From Ignisphaera sp. (GTDB lineage Archaea > Thermoproteota > Thermoprotei_A > Sulfolobales > Ignisphaeraceae): a stretch of 64,000 bases of DNA. A program made the translations under genes and the position numbers. The notes below the pieces were generated by a model. It searched no databases, was not told where the DNA came from, and saw only the letters and a list, made by a program, of their open reading frames with translations. Each line of letters starts with the position of its first letter. The first letter of the stretch is position 1. Of this stretch, positions 44,835 through 53,597 are shown piece after piece. Location of the stretch: contig JAWBKZ010000005.1 in the NCBI GenBank assembly GCA_038831005.1, forward strand, positions 1 to 64,000, read 5' to 3'.

Positions 44835-45679
44835 ATTGTTTCCTCCACCAATTGTTTATAGGTATCCACAATATGTTTATTATCTTCATACGATATTTGC
44901 AGAAATCCTCTACCGCCAACAAGGACATCACCTATAAATGTAGCAAAAGGTTTGAAGAAAACAACTCCTTTAACCTTTAATGAAGAAACTAGAGAATCTA
45001 TATAGAAACTAGGCAATATGGATGGAATGTGGCCGCCTATAACGATTCGTCCACCAATCATTCTTAACCCAGGATAAACACCGGAACTACCTTTGATGAT
45101 TACTGTTCCTCCCAACATATCGGTCCCTACAAGATTTCCACTACTTCCATCAACAACTATTGTTCCTCCTTTCATACCCCAACCTATTTCTGCTCCAGCA
45201 TTTCCATGTATATGTATTGTTCCTCCTTTCATACCCTTTCCAGGTCTCTCTCCATGTAGTTTACTTCCAACTCTATGCATAACATTTCCATATACCTCTA
45301 TATTACCATTAACCATTTTGGCTCCTAGATAATTTCTAACATTACCGTATATAGTTATATTTCCTCCCTTCATTTTATAGCCTATGAAGTGTCCTACATC
45401 GCCTCTTATAATTATTCTTCCGTTACTCATTTTATAACCTATGAAGCAAAGTTTATCATTACTGTTGTTTATGGTTATCTCCATGTTTTTTGTTTCTTGA
45501 GGAGCTACTGAAGGACCATCTATGTCAAATAATGTGTCTAATGTTATTGGTAAACCTCCTTCAATTATTTTCAAGTTCCTAATTTCATCTAACTTCTTGT
45601 TAACGAATTTATCTGGGGATATGTTTCTAGCATCAGTAAGAACATTAGGCTTAGATCTTAGTTTAAGTATGTAACTCAT
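44831..45679 (-). CDS. fwdC: formylmethanofuran dehydrogenase subunit C
   Basis: About 282 residues. A right-handed beta-helix built from repeats such as MKGGTIHIHGNAG, MKGGTIVVDGSSG and MLGGTVIIKGSSG, the same fold as the glutamate-synthase C-terminal domain. FwdC is the scaffold on which FwdA and FwdB sit. I chose ATG 45679, after GGGGTGAAGG; the ATG at 45700 lies inside the end of fwdA and adds seven foreign residues. The chain is close to archaeal length. Confidence 0.93.
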   Translation of the reverse strand: MSYILKLRSKPNVLTDARNISPDKFVNKKLDEIRNLKIIEGGLPITLDTLFDIDGPSVAPQETKNMEITINNSNDKLCFIGYKMSNGRIIIRGDVGHFIGYKMKGGNITIYGNVRNYLGAKMVNGNIEVYGNVMHRVGSKLHGERPGKGMKGGTIHIHGNAGAEIGWGMKGGTIVVDGSSGNLVGTDMLGGTVIIKGSSGVYPGLRMIGGRIVIGGHIPSILPSFYIDSLVSSLKVKGVVFFKPFATFIGDVLVGGRGFLQISYEDNKHIVDTYKQLVEETI

Positions 45680-45689
45680 ACCTTCACCC

Positions 45690-47411
45690 CTATTGAACAT
45701 TCACTTGCGTAGATATTTTCACAGGATTTCTGACTTCATGGTCCTTTATAATGAAGTTATCTAAAGTAACTGTATAGTATTGCTTAAACCTAGGTTCAAT
45801 GTACTTAATGAGATCTTTTTCAAGATCTTCTGGCATCTTTGGATTAATGTAGAAGGTCTTTCCATGAATTGTTTTGACTATTTCTCCATCCTTTACAACT
45901 ATTTCTCCATCTTTTATAACAATCCATGCACGGCTAAAAGCTTTGATAAGTGCTTCATAGTTCTTGGATATATCTACCTCGTGTGGATTAATATCGTATA
46001 TAGCGATATCAGCATCAGCACCTATACCTAAGTGACCCTTTATTTTATCAAGACCAAGTAGTTTAGCAGGTGAGGCTCGGGTCATTACAGCTATATCGTA
46101 TAGATTATATTCTCTATCTATTGATGGAAGTATAGATTTTCTAAGAGCTCTCTGATTTACCTCTTTCATTGTATCTTCTCTAGCCTTTTTACTCACAAGC
46201 CACGCAAATATTTTTGGATAGTCGAAGAATGTGCCCGCATTTGGATGATCTGTTGTTATGAATATTCTCCAAGGATCTCTAGCTAATAAAGCGATTTCTA
46301 GACCTATAACCCATTGAACTGTATTGACGTAGCTTTTCTTTTTGTATCTATAAGGAACAATACCAGCAGCTGCATCAACTTCCGTATCCATGCTCGCCCA
46401 TTTCCATCGCGTAAGATGATATAGCACATACTCAAAGGGTGCATCTGCAGTCATAGTCGTTGCAGGTCTATCGAGAATTACTTGTCCTAAGTCTAACGTT
46501 ATATAGGGATTTCTATTGAGTTCTTTTGCTATATCCTCTCCTCCACTTTCAAGAGTACTCCAAGAATCACCTTTATATCCCGCAAACTGGGTGTGAGTGA
46601 TATGCATTACAGGTCCATCACTTAATTTTGTTAATTCATCAGTAAGAGACATAGTCTTTAATGTTGTTTCATAGTTACCTGGATAACCAAGTCTATTACA
46701 ATGTACATGGACTTTATGCGGTATATTCAAGTATTGTGCAGCTTCAGCAACACTCTTAATAATGTCTCTTGGTGTTAGACCGTATTCTGGTATCTCTTCA
46801 TCTATATCTACTCCCCTACCTTTTAGAACCCATGAAATGTCTGAACCAGGATCAACAAGCTTAAGGGCATAGGTTTTTGTAGCAGACAAAAGCCATGCAA
46901 GGTACGCCACTATCTGATCTTTTGATCCTTCCTTGATCAGATCTAGAGCAAGCCAGTTAGAGTCTACTAGAACGTAAGTAGCTTTATCTATTATGGGTAT
47001 GGCATCTAGTTCATGATGCGTATGTCTAGTTTTTATAGGAGGTGTAGCAGGTTCAACTACAAATGTATATCCTAGACGTGCGTATCCATATCCTATCTTA
47101 AAAACATTTGGAACTGTAAGTCCTGTTTCAGCTCTTCTATATGGTAGCTTATGTGGTCTATTCGTTAGATAATGATCTTCAGGTCTTATAAGCCTTCCGA
47201 TATTAACCTTCGGTCCAGCTATATGGCTATGGATATCTATACCTCCAGCCATAACTACTTTATTTTTAGCATCTATTACGATTGTCTTACTAGCCTCTAC
47301 CTCACTAGCTTCAACTATCTTTCCATCTTTAATAGCGATATCCATAGGCTCTCCATTAACACCGTTTAGCGGATCATAAACGATTCCATTTTTGATCAAT
47401 ATCTGAACCAT
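45690..47411 (-). CDS. fwdA: formylmethanofuran dehydrogenase subunit A (amidohydrolase)
   Basis: 573 residues. FwdA condenses formate with methanofuran (or hydrolyses formyl-methanofuran) at a binuclear zinc site. Ligands are visible: H61 and H63 in GGIDIHSHIAGPKVN, the carboxylated Lys in YALKLVDPGSD, His in HVHCNRLGYPGN, MHITHTQFAGYKGD and the Asp of ITTDHPNAGTFFDYP. The set is complete, so the enzyme should be active. Two bases separate it from the fwdDB stop. Confidence 0.95.
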   Translation of the reverse strand: MVQILIKNGIVYDPLNGVNGEPMDIAIKDGKIVEASEVEASKTIVIDAKNKVVMAGGIDIHSHIAGPKVNIGRLIRPEDHYLTNRPHKLPYRRAETGLTVPNVFKIGYGYARLGYTFVVEPATPPIKTRHTHHELDAIPIIDKATYVLVDSNWLALDLIKEGSKDQIVAYLAWLLSATKTYALKLVDPGSDISWVLKGRGVDIDEEIPEYGLTPRDIIKSVAEAAQYLNIPHKVHVHCNRLGYPGNYETTLKTMSLTDELTKLSDGPVMHITHTQFAGYKGDSWSTLESGGEDIAKELNRNPYITLDLGQVILDRPATTMTADAPFEYVLYHLTRWKWASMDTEVDAAAGIVPYRYKKKSYVNTVQWVIGLEIALLARDPWRIFITTDHPNAGTFFDYPKIFAWLVSKKAREDTMKEVNQRALRKSILPSIDREYNLYDIAVMTRASPAKLLGLDKIKGHLGIGADADIAIYDINPHEVDISKNYEALIKAFSRAWIVIKDGEIVVKDGEIVKTIHGKTFYINPKMPEDLEKDLIKYIEPRFKQYYTVTLDNFIIKDHEVRNPVKISTQVNVQ

Positions 47412-47413
47412 TA

Positions 47414-49150
47414 TTACACCTTCTTCAACTCTTTAACTTTATTTAGAAGTAATTCCAAAAGGTCTTTATCACATAACACATTAGGTGGAGGATCAACAAG
47501 CTTCTTCATGTATATGGGTACGCCATCCATTCTGTAAGCTGTACCCTCACACTCTATACCTACCAAGCCTGCGGGAAGTATCACATCTGCAAAAGCTGTT
47601 GTGAGAGACCATTTAGCGTCTATGACGATTACAGGAATTTTGGAAAGATGCTCGACAGCTTTTCTTGGAAGATGTGCAGCTGGATCACTAGCTACTATTA
47701 ATGCAGCATCAACATCACCATATGTTAATAGATCTGGTGCAGAAGTGACTCCAACAATCATTCGCGGAAATCCTCTAGCAAAATCAACTGCAAATGGGTA
47801 ACCAGTATTCCACAGCAAAACATGATTTGCACCAGTAACATTGTAGTGTCCACGCATGGGAAGTAATACAAATTTAGTCCATTCATTAAGGTCTTGGATA
47901 AGCCTTATAGCTTCTTCTATATTCTTATATCTAGCTTCATTCTGTGTTAAACCCATGCCAAAGAATATAACTCCGTATCTAGCACTTCTCATTATATCTG
48001 CAAGCTCTAGCACCTTCTCTCTAGGAACGCCTGCGATAACAGGATTCTCTATCTCTAGATCTCTTACAGCCATCCGTAAAGCCGTTATAAGCTCTAGATC
48101 TTTTCCAGGTTCAATCTGTATGAATATGTCAGCAAGATCTGCGGTTAAAGTTTTTCTGACATCTATTACAACAATTTTTCTCTGTCTGCGTCCTTCAGAA
48201 AACCTTCCCTTAGCCATCACCAGTCTTGTTATGTGATTCATATGTGCTTCTCTTGGGTTACATCCCCAGAACACAACTAAATCGGATAGATGGAGTATTG
48301 GAGCAAAGGTTGAAGTTACAACACCAACCTCTTGTTCTGCTAGAACAGTAGGGCCATGACAAACCACAGATGTGTTATCTATAACCCCATGAAGTATCTC
48401 TGCAAGCTCTACAGCCTTCTCTATAGCCTCTACACATGTATTTGAGAGACCAAATATTAGTGGGTATTTCGATGAAATTAGTATTTCCGCAGCTCTTTCT
48501 ATAGCCTTCTCTACATCAGTTTCTATCAACTCATTATCAATTCTTATATAGGGTTTAATTATTCGATGTTTGTGATAATTCAAAAATTTTGATATTGATA
48601 TTGCACATCCACCGATATTTCTAACTATTTTATTACCCTCAATCTCGATTTTGAGATAGTCGCAAAGATCTCCACAGAATGGACATACAACATTTTCTTC
48701 TACACGTTTATCTCCAATCCTTATCTCTTTGTCCGCTAGAGGCACCTTTATTATTTTTGCATTTAGAGATCTGAGAAGATCATTTAGGGTTGTTACAGGC
48801 TCTTCTGTGGGCTCTATTACGACTCTTGTACTCTTTAGATATGGAATGCCAGTACCATCGGTATCTGGATTAACTATGAAGTTTGCCCAGGGACCCATAG
48901 GTATAAAGATGGAGCCTCTACGAATTCTATCGCTTATTCTTACTGGAAGGACTATAGAACCATATTCACTCGATATCTTTACTCTATTGGTGATGCCTAA
49001 GAACTTCGCATCATCAGGATTCATCTCGACATATGCAATAGATTTTATATATTGCTCAGACCACTTACCTTCACTTTCCATTGAAACTCCTTGCATAATA
49101 GACCTGCCAATATTTAAAACAAATAGAGATGGTGAAACACTTTGTTGCAT
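47414..49150 (-). CDS. fwdB: FwdD-FwdB fusion, formate-dehydrogenase-like subunit of formylmethanofuran dehydrogenase
   Basis: 578 residues in two parts. Residues 1-125 are the molybdopterin-dinucleotide-binding FwdD domain (SIMQGVSMESEGKWSEQYIK, YVEMNPDDAKFLGITNRVKI). From about 150 on lies FwdB: a [4Fe-4S] site at C156, C159, C163 and C182 (VVCPFCGDLCDYL, GGCAIS), and the Mo/W ligand with its catalytic partner at C264-H265 (VVCHGPTVLAEQE), as in formate dehydrogenases. It reduces CO2 to formate for transfer to methanofuran by FwdA, or the reverse. FwdD and FwdB are more often separate genes. No FwdE, F, G or H gene accompanies it. GGTGATAA precedes the ATG. Confidence 0.9.
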   Translation of the reverse strand: MQQSVSPSLFVLNIGRSIMQGVSMESEGKWSEQYIKSIAYVEMNPDDAKFLGITNRVKISSEYGSIVLPVRISDRIRRGSIFIPMGPWANFIVNPDTDGTGIPYLKSTRVVIEPTEEPVTTLNDLLRSLNAKIIKVPLADKEIRIGDKRVEENVVCPFCGDLCDYLKIEIEGNKIVRNIGGCAISISKFLNYHKHRIIKPYIRIDNELIETDVEKAIERAAEILISSKYPLIFGLSNTCVEAIEKAVELAEILHGVIDNTSVVCHGPTVLAEQEVGVVTSTFAPILHLSDLVVFWGCNPREAHMNHITRLVMAKGRFSEGRRQRKIVVIDVRKTLTADLADIFIQIEPGKDLELITALRMAVRDLEIENPVIAGVPREKVLELADIMRSARYGVIFFGMGLTQNEARYKNIEEAIRLIQDLNEWTKFVLLPMRGHYNVTGANHVLLWNTGYPFAVDFARGFPRMIVGVTSAPDLLTYGDVDAALIVASDPAAHLPRKAVEHLSKIPVIVIDAKWSLTTAFADVILPAGLVGIECEGTAYRMDGVPIYMKKLVDPPPNVLCDKDLLELLLNKVKELKKV

Positions 49151-49164
49151 AATTTATCACCAAC

Positions 49165-50106
49165 TTACACACGGATGTCTATATTCTTTACTATTTCTAG
49201 AGCATCTCTCAGATACAGATGGTAAGGTCCCAGTTTACCCCCATAGTTACCAGCATCAATCTTTACGACACCAGGAACCGAGGCTGCAGCCTTTATCGCT
49301 ATACCCATCGCTTTAAGTACGTACTCCTTCCTAAGTCCGTTTATGACTATTTCAAAAACGCTGTTAACTTCTTGAGGAATTTTTGTATCCTTAACCATTT
49401 CTTTTAATGTAGGACAGTAAAGATGATTCGTGGTAGCTCTTAATTTAGGGTATTTAAGAGATCCTACCTTTGAACCTGATCTAACGATGCCTCCCGGAAA
49501 TGGTGTTATAATGCCTCTTGCGTACTTTCTAATAGCTTTTACAGATTTTTCGGCTGCTTTGAGACCGGATTCAAGATCTTTAGCTAATATTAGTATATTA
49601 CCACCAGCTACAGCTTTAATAACACCAAAACTATCCTCAATAATGAATTCTCCCTCCATAACAGGTATTCTCCATACTTTTCTTCCATACATTGTATCTT
49701 CTTTTTCAAAACCATCACCAAATTTCGCTAAAGCTTTACCTATACTGATTCTTCTCTTCATTTTTGGTAATCCATCGAATGCTGCTGTCGTTGGTGCGGT
49801 AAGAATGCATTGCCCTACTCGTGTAAGTGTAACTATCTTCAGATTAGCTGGATCAGTATGGTATATCTGTATTGCTACTCCAGGTCTTGAATCAGGTGTT
49901 ATCTTAGGTGAAAGTAGCGTCTCTATACCGCATTCTCCCGGAGAAGCAATAACTGAGGTGCCGAATCCTGTCGCAACTTTAGCTGCTATAAGTGCCCATT
50001 TATGGTTTATAGCTGTAACGATTATTCGTGTAGCATACATAGGAAATGCTTCTGCAAATGTGTCTTCAACTACTACTGAGCCAAGTTTAAGTGTCAATAC
50101 ATACAC
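49165..50106 (-). CDS. ftr: formylmethanofuran:H4MPT formyltransferase
   Basis: 313 residues. It moves the formyl group between methanofuran and H4MPT. Typical segments are VEDTFAEAFPMYATRIIVTA, SPGECGIETLLSPKITPDSR, RPGVAIQIYH and the C-terminal AMGIAIKAAASVPGVVKIDA. Full length and no missing region. It follows mtdB by 13 bases and precedes fwdDB by 14 in one operon, the same functional block (Ftr with FwdA/B/C-like subunits) found in the bacterial formyltransferase/hydrolase complex. Confidence 0.95.
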   Translation of the reverse strand: MYVLTLKLGSVVVEDTFAEAFPMYATRIIVTAINHKWALIAAKVATGFGTSVIASPGECGIETLLSPKITPDSRPGVAIQIYHTDPANLKIVTLTRVGQCILTAPTTAAFDGLPKMKRRISIGKALAKFGDGFEKEDTMYGRKVWRIPVMEGEFIIEDSFGVIKAVAGGNILILAKDLESGLKAAEKSVKAIRKYARGIITPFPGGIVRSGSKVGSLKYPKLRATTNHLYCPTLKEMVKDTKIPQEVNSVFEIVINGLRKEYVLKAMGIAIKAAASVPGVVKIDAGNYGGKLGPYHLYLRDALEIVKNIDIRV

Positions 50107-50119
50107 CGAATTTATTTAA

Positions 50120-51034
50120 TTACTTGCTTACGAGCTGTTTTGCTATTTCCCATGCAATTCTATAATCAAATATACCTTTAGGTACTTCAGCAACACGTTT
50201 AAATAGTTCAGCAAGGATCTTGTTCTTTAAGGAGCCTATCCTTAAAGCTCCAACACCATAAACTCCCGGAAGGATCTCTTTATCTTCATCATTTGGTTCT
50301 AGTCCTTCTATACCAGTTGGTGGTACAGCATTAACATCTGCAACTATTTTAACCTTTTTACCGCATTTCTTAAGTGTTTCTAGACTCAGTAATCGGATAC
50401 CAGCAGCACCTGAAGCAAGTATTAGGTCAGCTTCTTCAATACCTTTACATATCTCTTCTTGAGTATGAGCCTTAATACCTTCAACGACATTAAGACCTAC
50501 CTCTTTATTTACTCTATCCGCAATAGCTTTTGCTTTTTCAATGCTACGTGAAGTCACGTATACACTTGCACCTTCGAGACCAAACATAACAGCTGCAGCA
50601 AAACCTACAGGACCTGTTCCAGCAAGTATTACAACTTTATTGTTTTTGAAGTCGCTAAAGCCGTGTTTTATAGATAGCTGGTACATCTTGGCTACAGCTG
50701 CAGCAGCAGTAGTGTTTGAACCACGTGGATCAACTATTACTGCAAATTCAAAAGGTGGAAACATAGTTTTTTTAACTATTTCAACTATTTTTTCAACTTT
50801 TTCAACATCATAACCCCCTATAAACATCTTTGTGTATTTAATGCCCTTAGATCCTCTTGGAAACATGGCATCCTGTACTATTCTTTGAACATCTTCCGGC
50901 TCAACATTACTGTACAAGAGTATATGAGCTTCAGGAAACAGATCTATAACCATCAATGGTTCAAATGGACTCACGTGCTTATCTGTATCTAGAAACAGTA
51001 TGGCTAATTTTGGCTGGTTAAATGAACTAGACAT
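50120..51034 (-). CDS. mtdB: NAD(P)-dependent methylene-H4MPT dehydrogenase (MtdA/MtdB family)
   Basis: 304 residues. It interconverts methylene- and methenyl-H4MPT with NAD(P) as hydride carrier, unlike the F420-dependent Mtd of methanogens. The catalytic N-domain has LAILFLDTDKHVSPFEPLMV and DPRGSNTTAAAAVAKMY; the Rossmann loop is VVILAGTGPVGFAAAVMF, followed by VTSRS, whose Ser-Arg suggests NADP. DVNAVPPTGIEGL near residue 225 is an MtdB hallmark, while the GSNTTAAA and AGTGPVG motifs are closer to MtdA, so I call only the family. ATG follows AAGGTG. First gene of the C1 operon. Confidence 0.9.
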   Translation of the reverse strand: MSSSFNQPKLAILFLDTDKHVSPFEPLMVIDLFPEAHILLYSNVEPEDVQRIVQDAMFPRGSKGIKYTKMFIGGYDVEKVEKIVEIVKKTMFPPFEFAVIVDPRGSNTTAAAAVAKMYQLSIKHGFSDFKNNKVVILAGTGPVGFAAAVMFGLEGASVYVTSRSIEKAKAIADRVNKEVGLNVVEGIKAHTQEEICKGIEEADLILASGAAGIRLLSLETLKKCGKKVKIVADVNAVPPTGIEGLEPNDEDKEILPGVYGVGALRIGSLKNKILAELFKRVAEVPKGIFDYRIAWEIAKQLVSK

Positions 51035-51181
51035 ATGTACACCTTGGAATTATTATGTAAAATCTATTTAAAAATTTTTTACATGTATAAGCAATCCTAT
51101 ATGGAGATAATATTTAAATAACTAAATATATAATCAACTGATATAATACCGTTATTATGAGTTTTTGCAATAGGCTTAGAA

Positions 51182-51715
51182 TTAATCTGAATAGTGGAAC
51201 TGCTTTTCACTAAGCTTAAACGCTCCAACCAATCTATAGAGTGTTCTTTCTCGTGATCTCTTTACAATTTCATCGGGGTTTCCCCATATGATTGCATTAG
51301 TTGGGCATGTAGCAATACATCCCGGTTCCAGATCTTCAGATCGTAGTTTAGAGCATAGATCGCACTTAATTACGTATCCTATAGGAGTTAGTTCTGGTAT
51401 ACCAAATGGACATGCAATTATACATGAAGTACAACCTATACATCTAGTAGTTCTATCAATTACTGCACCACTTTTATCAAATATTAGTGCATTGGTTGGA
51501 CATACTGTTACGCATGGTGCTTTAACGCAATGGAAACACGATATAGGTTTACTTAAACCACTTTCAATTTCATACAATTTTATAAATGCATATTCACTAT
51601 TTAGGAATTTACACACTTCTTCACAGGTATAACAGCCTATACACTTATCATATAGTATGAACCTTCTAACTCTAATTTCTAATCCTGGAGCAGTTCCTTT
51701 ATCTGGGTTAGACAT
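51182..51715 (-). CDS. HycB/CooF-like ferredoxin with four [4Fe-4S] clusters
   Basis: About 177 residues carrying 16 cysteines in four sets: CIGCYTCEEVC, CFHCVKAPCVTVC, CIGCTSCIIAC, and CDLC followed eleven residues later by CIATC. This is the electron-wire type found as HycB, CooF or DMSO-reductase B subunits. ATG 51715 is preceded by AAGGTAA; an ATG at 51730 is the alternative. It is the last gene of the hydrogenase run, right after a GltD-like flavoprotein gene and 148 bases before mtdB. It could pass electrons between the flavoprotein, the hydrogenase and the Fwd enzyme. Confidence 0.85.
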   Translation of the reverse strand: MSNPDKGTAPGLEIRVRRFILYDKCIGCYTCEEVCKFLNSEYAFIKLYEIESGLSKPISCFHCVKAPCVTVCPTNALIFDKSGAVIDRTTRCIGCTSCIIACPFGIPELTPIGYVIKCDLCSKLRSEDLEPGCIATCPTNAIIWGNPDEIVKRSRERTLYRLVGAFKLSEKQFHYSD

Positions 51716-51737
51716 ACTAATTACCTTCATTAGATAT

Positions 51738-52811
51738 CTACATTTTTCTGTAGGTTAAAAAACTATCTAGATATTTAGCTGCTCTAAGTCCCGAGCTGAA
51801 AGCTCTACCTATGAAGCTAGGACCTATTACTACGTCTCCAGCCGCAAATACTTTATCTAGGTTTGTTTGATAGAATTTGTTTACAATTATTCTTCGAGAT
51901 CTATCTAACGAGATACTTGAGAACTTGTCTATGAATGGTGGTGTAGGTATTTCGCCTACAGCAAGAATAATAAGATCGGCATTTATTTCGAACTCTGAAC
52001 CTGGTACGGGAATAGGCTTAGGTCTACCAGTTTCATCAGGTTCACCAAGTCTCATCTTAGTGAGTACGATTCCTGTGGCAATATTGTTAGAGGTTATTAT
52101 TTTAGATGGTTGGACAAGCTCTATGAAATGTGCCCCTTCCCTAATTAGGCTATTTATTGTATATATACCTGCAGGGGCTTCTGCTATAGTTCTTCTATAG
52201 GCTATATAGACTTCAGCTCCTTCTTCTAATGCTTTTTCAGCTGCATCAATAGCTGAAAGACCTGCGCCAATAACTACTACCTTGTCTCCTTTAATTGGCT
52301 TCTCTTGTATTAGACCTTCTTCATAGAGTCTCCAATGATATAGATATTCAAGTGCTGTTAAAACATTCTTACTGTCTTCACCTTCAATGCCAAGTTTCCT
52401 TGAGCTCCATGTGCCTGTAGCAATGAGAACTGTGTCATATTTTTCCACAAGCTCTTCAAGAGCTGTGGTATTTTCAACAAATTCGTCTCCTTCATCATGT
52501 CTTGATTGACCTTTCGTAAAGACTTTAGTCTTTAGGTAAAACTTAACAGACATCCTATCTCGAAGATCTTCAACACCTTCTATAACATTATCGGGATATA
52601 TTCTATAGCTAGGTATGGCAAACATCATTAAGCCTCCAGCATAAGGGAGTTTATCATAAACATCAACGTCGTAACCCATGCATGATAAATAGCCTGTAGC
52701 TGCTAATCCAGCTGGACCTCCACCAATTATGGCTATAGAACCTCTCTTACCTCCTCTATTTTTACATAGAAATGCGTAACGCATATCTATCCCTATATCA
52801 TTACTATACAT
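51738..52811 (-). CDS. GltD-like FAD/NAD(P)H oxidoreductase
   Basis: 357 residues of the glutamate-synthase small-chain type. The FAD site is SIAIIGGGPAGLAATGYLSC, the second dinucleotide site GDKVVVIGAGLSAIDAAEKA, and the C-terminal FAD contact VFAAGDVVIGPSFIGRAFSS. The N-terminal Fe-S domain of true GltD is absent, and the four-cluster ferredoxin gene next to it may replace that domain. No glutamate synthase large subunit is near. Expected to move electrons between NAD(P)H and the ferredoxin. An alternative ATG is ten codons in (52784). Confidence 0.8.
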   Translation of the reverse strand: MYSNDIGIDMRYAFLCKNRGGKRGSIAIIGGGPAGLAATGYLSCMGYDVDVYDKLPYAGGLMMFAIPSYRIYPDNVIEGVEDLRDRMSVKFYLKTKVFTKGQSRHDEGDEFVENTTALEELVEKYDTVLIATGTWSSRKLGIEGEDSKNVLTALEYLYHWRLYEEGLIQEKPIKGDKVVVIGAGLSAIDAAEKALEEGAEVYIAYRRTIAEAPAGIYTINSLIREGAHFIELVQPSKIITSNNIATGIVLTKMRLGEPDETGRPKPIPVPGSEFEINADLIILAVGEIPTPPFIDKFSSISLDRSRRIIVNKFYQTNLDKVFAAGDVVIGPSFIGRAFSSGLRAAKYLDSFLTYRKM

Positions 52812-52817
52812 ACAGAT

Positions 52818-53078
52818 TCAATATTCTACTATAAAAATTTTTACATACTCATTTTCAGCTAGGCTTACCCCTATAATTTCTAAGGCTTTTGCTGGATCAT
52901 CTATAATGCTATAACCTCTATTCTTTAGCATTTCTATAACGTCCTTTGGTAGCTTATTAACGTCAACTTCTTTAAGGTGCTTACATAACGCTATAGGAGC
53001 TACGATATGTCTTGGTAGTAGTGTTGGAATAGATGATTGTCCAATTACTCTACATAAAACTGATTTTAGACGCATCAA
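52818..53078 (-). CDS. small conserved-looking protein of the hydrogenase operon
   Basis: 86 residues, soluble, with two cysteines near the start and a C-terminal beta strand pair (EYVKIFIVEY). I do not recognise it. Its ATG overlaps the stop of the small-subunit gene (ATGA), so it is translated with the hydrogenase. The position corresponds to that of maturation or linker proteins in other group 4 operons, but no similarity to HycH or HycI is visible. Confidence 0.6.
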   Translation of the reverse strand: MMRLKSVLCRVIGQSSIPTLLPRHIVAPIALCKHLKEVDVNKLPKDVIEMLKNRGYSIIDDPAKALEIIGVSLAENEYVKIFIVEY

Positions 53079-53590
53079 GCTTCAACTCTTTTATAGTGTT
53101 TTTTTGGTTTCAATAAACCTAAGAGTATTGCTGCACCATATATTATCGCTTCAGGTCTAGCTGGACATCCAGGAACATAGACTACTTTGTCTATCACTAC
53201 ATCTATCTCGTGCAGTTTGTCGAGAATTTTATAGAAGCCTCCTATCGTTGAATATGATTCAAACCATATATTTCCACCTACAGCACAAGATCCTATAGCC
53301 ATAACTAGCCGGGGTCTAGGTACAGCTCTTAATGCTTTGATAACTTTTGATAAAGTCTTTACAGTTATGGGGCCTGTGAGAAGAACTAGATCGGCATGTC
53401 TGGGGCTGGCCACAAGTCTTATGCCAAATCTTTCTACATCAAACCAAGGAGTTAGCACATCAAGAATCTCTATATCACAGCCATTACAGCTTCCAGTATT
53501 AAGATGGTATACCCATATGCTTCTCTTTAATTTCGATAAAGCCTTCTCTAGATCCTTTTCACTAAAATTAGTTATTGTATCAATCTTCAT
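53075..53590 (-). CDS. group 4 [NiFe] hydrogenase small subunit (MbhJ/HycG/NuoB-like)
   Basis: 171 residues. It holds the proximal [4Fe-4S] cluster: C-x2-C in HLNTGSCNGCDIEIL, Cys in MAIGSCAVGGNIWF and Cys in VYVPGCPARPEAI. The short NuoB-like form without signal peptide is typical for membrane-bound, cytoplasm-facing group 4 hydrogenases. It lies seven bases after the HycF/MbhN-like gene. Confidence 0.92.
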   Translation of the reverse strand: MKIDTITNFSEKDLEKALSKLKRSIWVYHLNTGSCNGCDIEILDVLTPWFDVERFGIRLVASPRHADLVLLTGPITVKTLSKVIKALRAVPRPRLVMAIGSCAVGGNIWFESYSTIGGFYKILDKLHEIDVVIDKVVYVPGCPARPEAIIYGAAILLGLLKPKKHYKRVEA

Positions 53591-53597
53591 AGGCGTT

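Noticed and set aside
45093-45332. Open plus-strand frame rich in Pro/Ile inside fwdC
   Set aside because: It is the antisense shadow of the Gly-rich beta-helix repeats of FwdC.
51738-52811. Glutamate synthase small subunit proper
   Set aside because: No large subunit is present and the N-terminal Fe-S domain is missing; the hydrogenase context points to an electron-transfer role.
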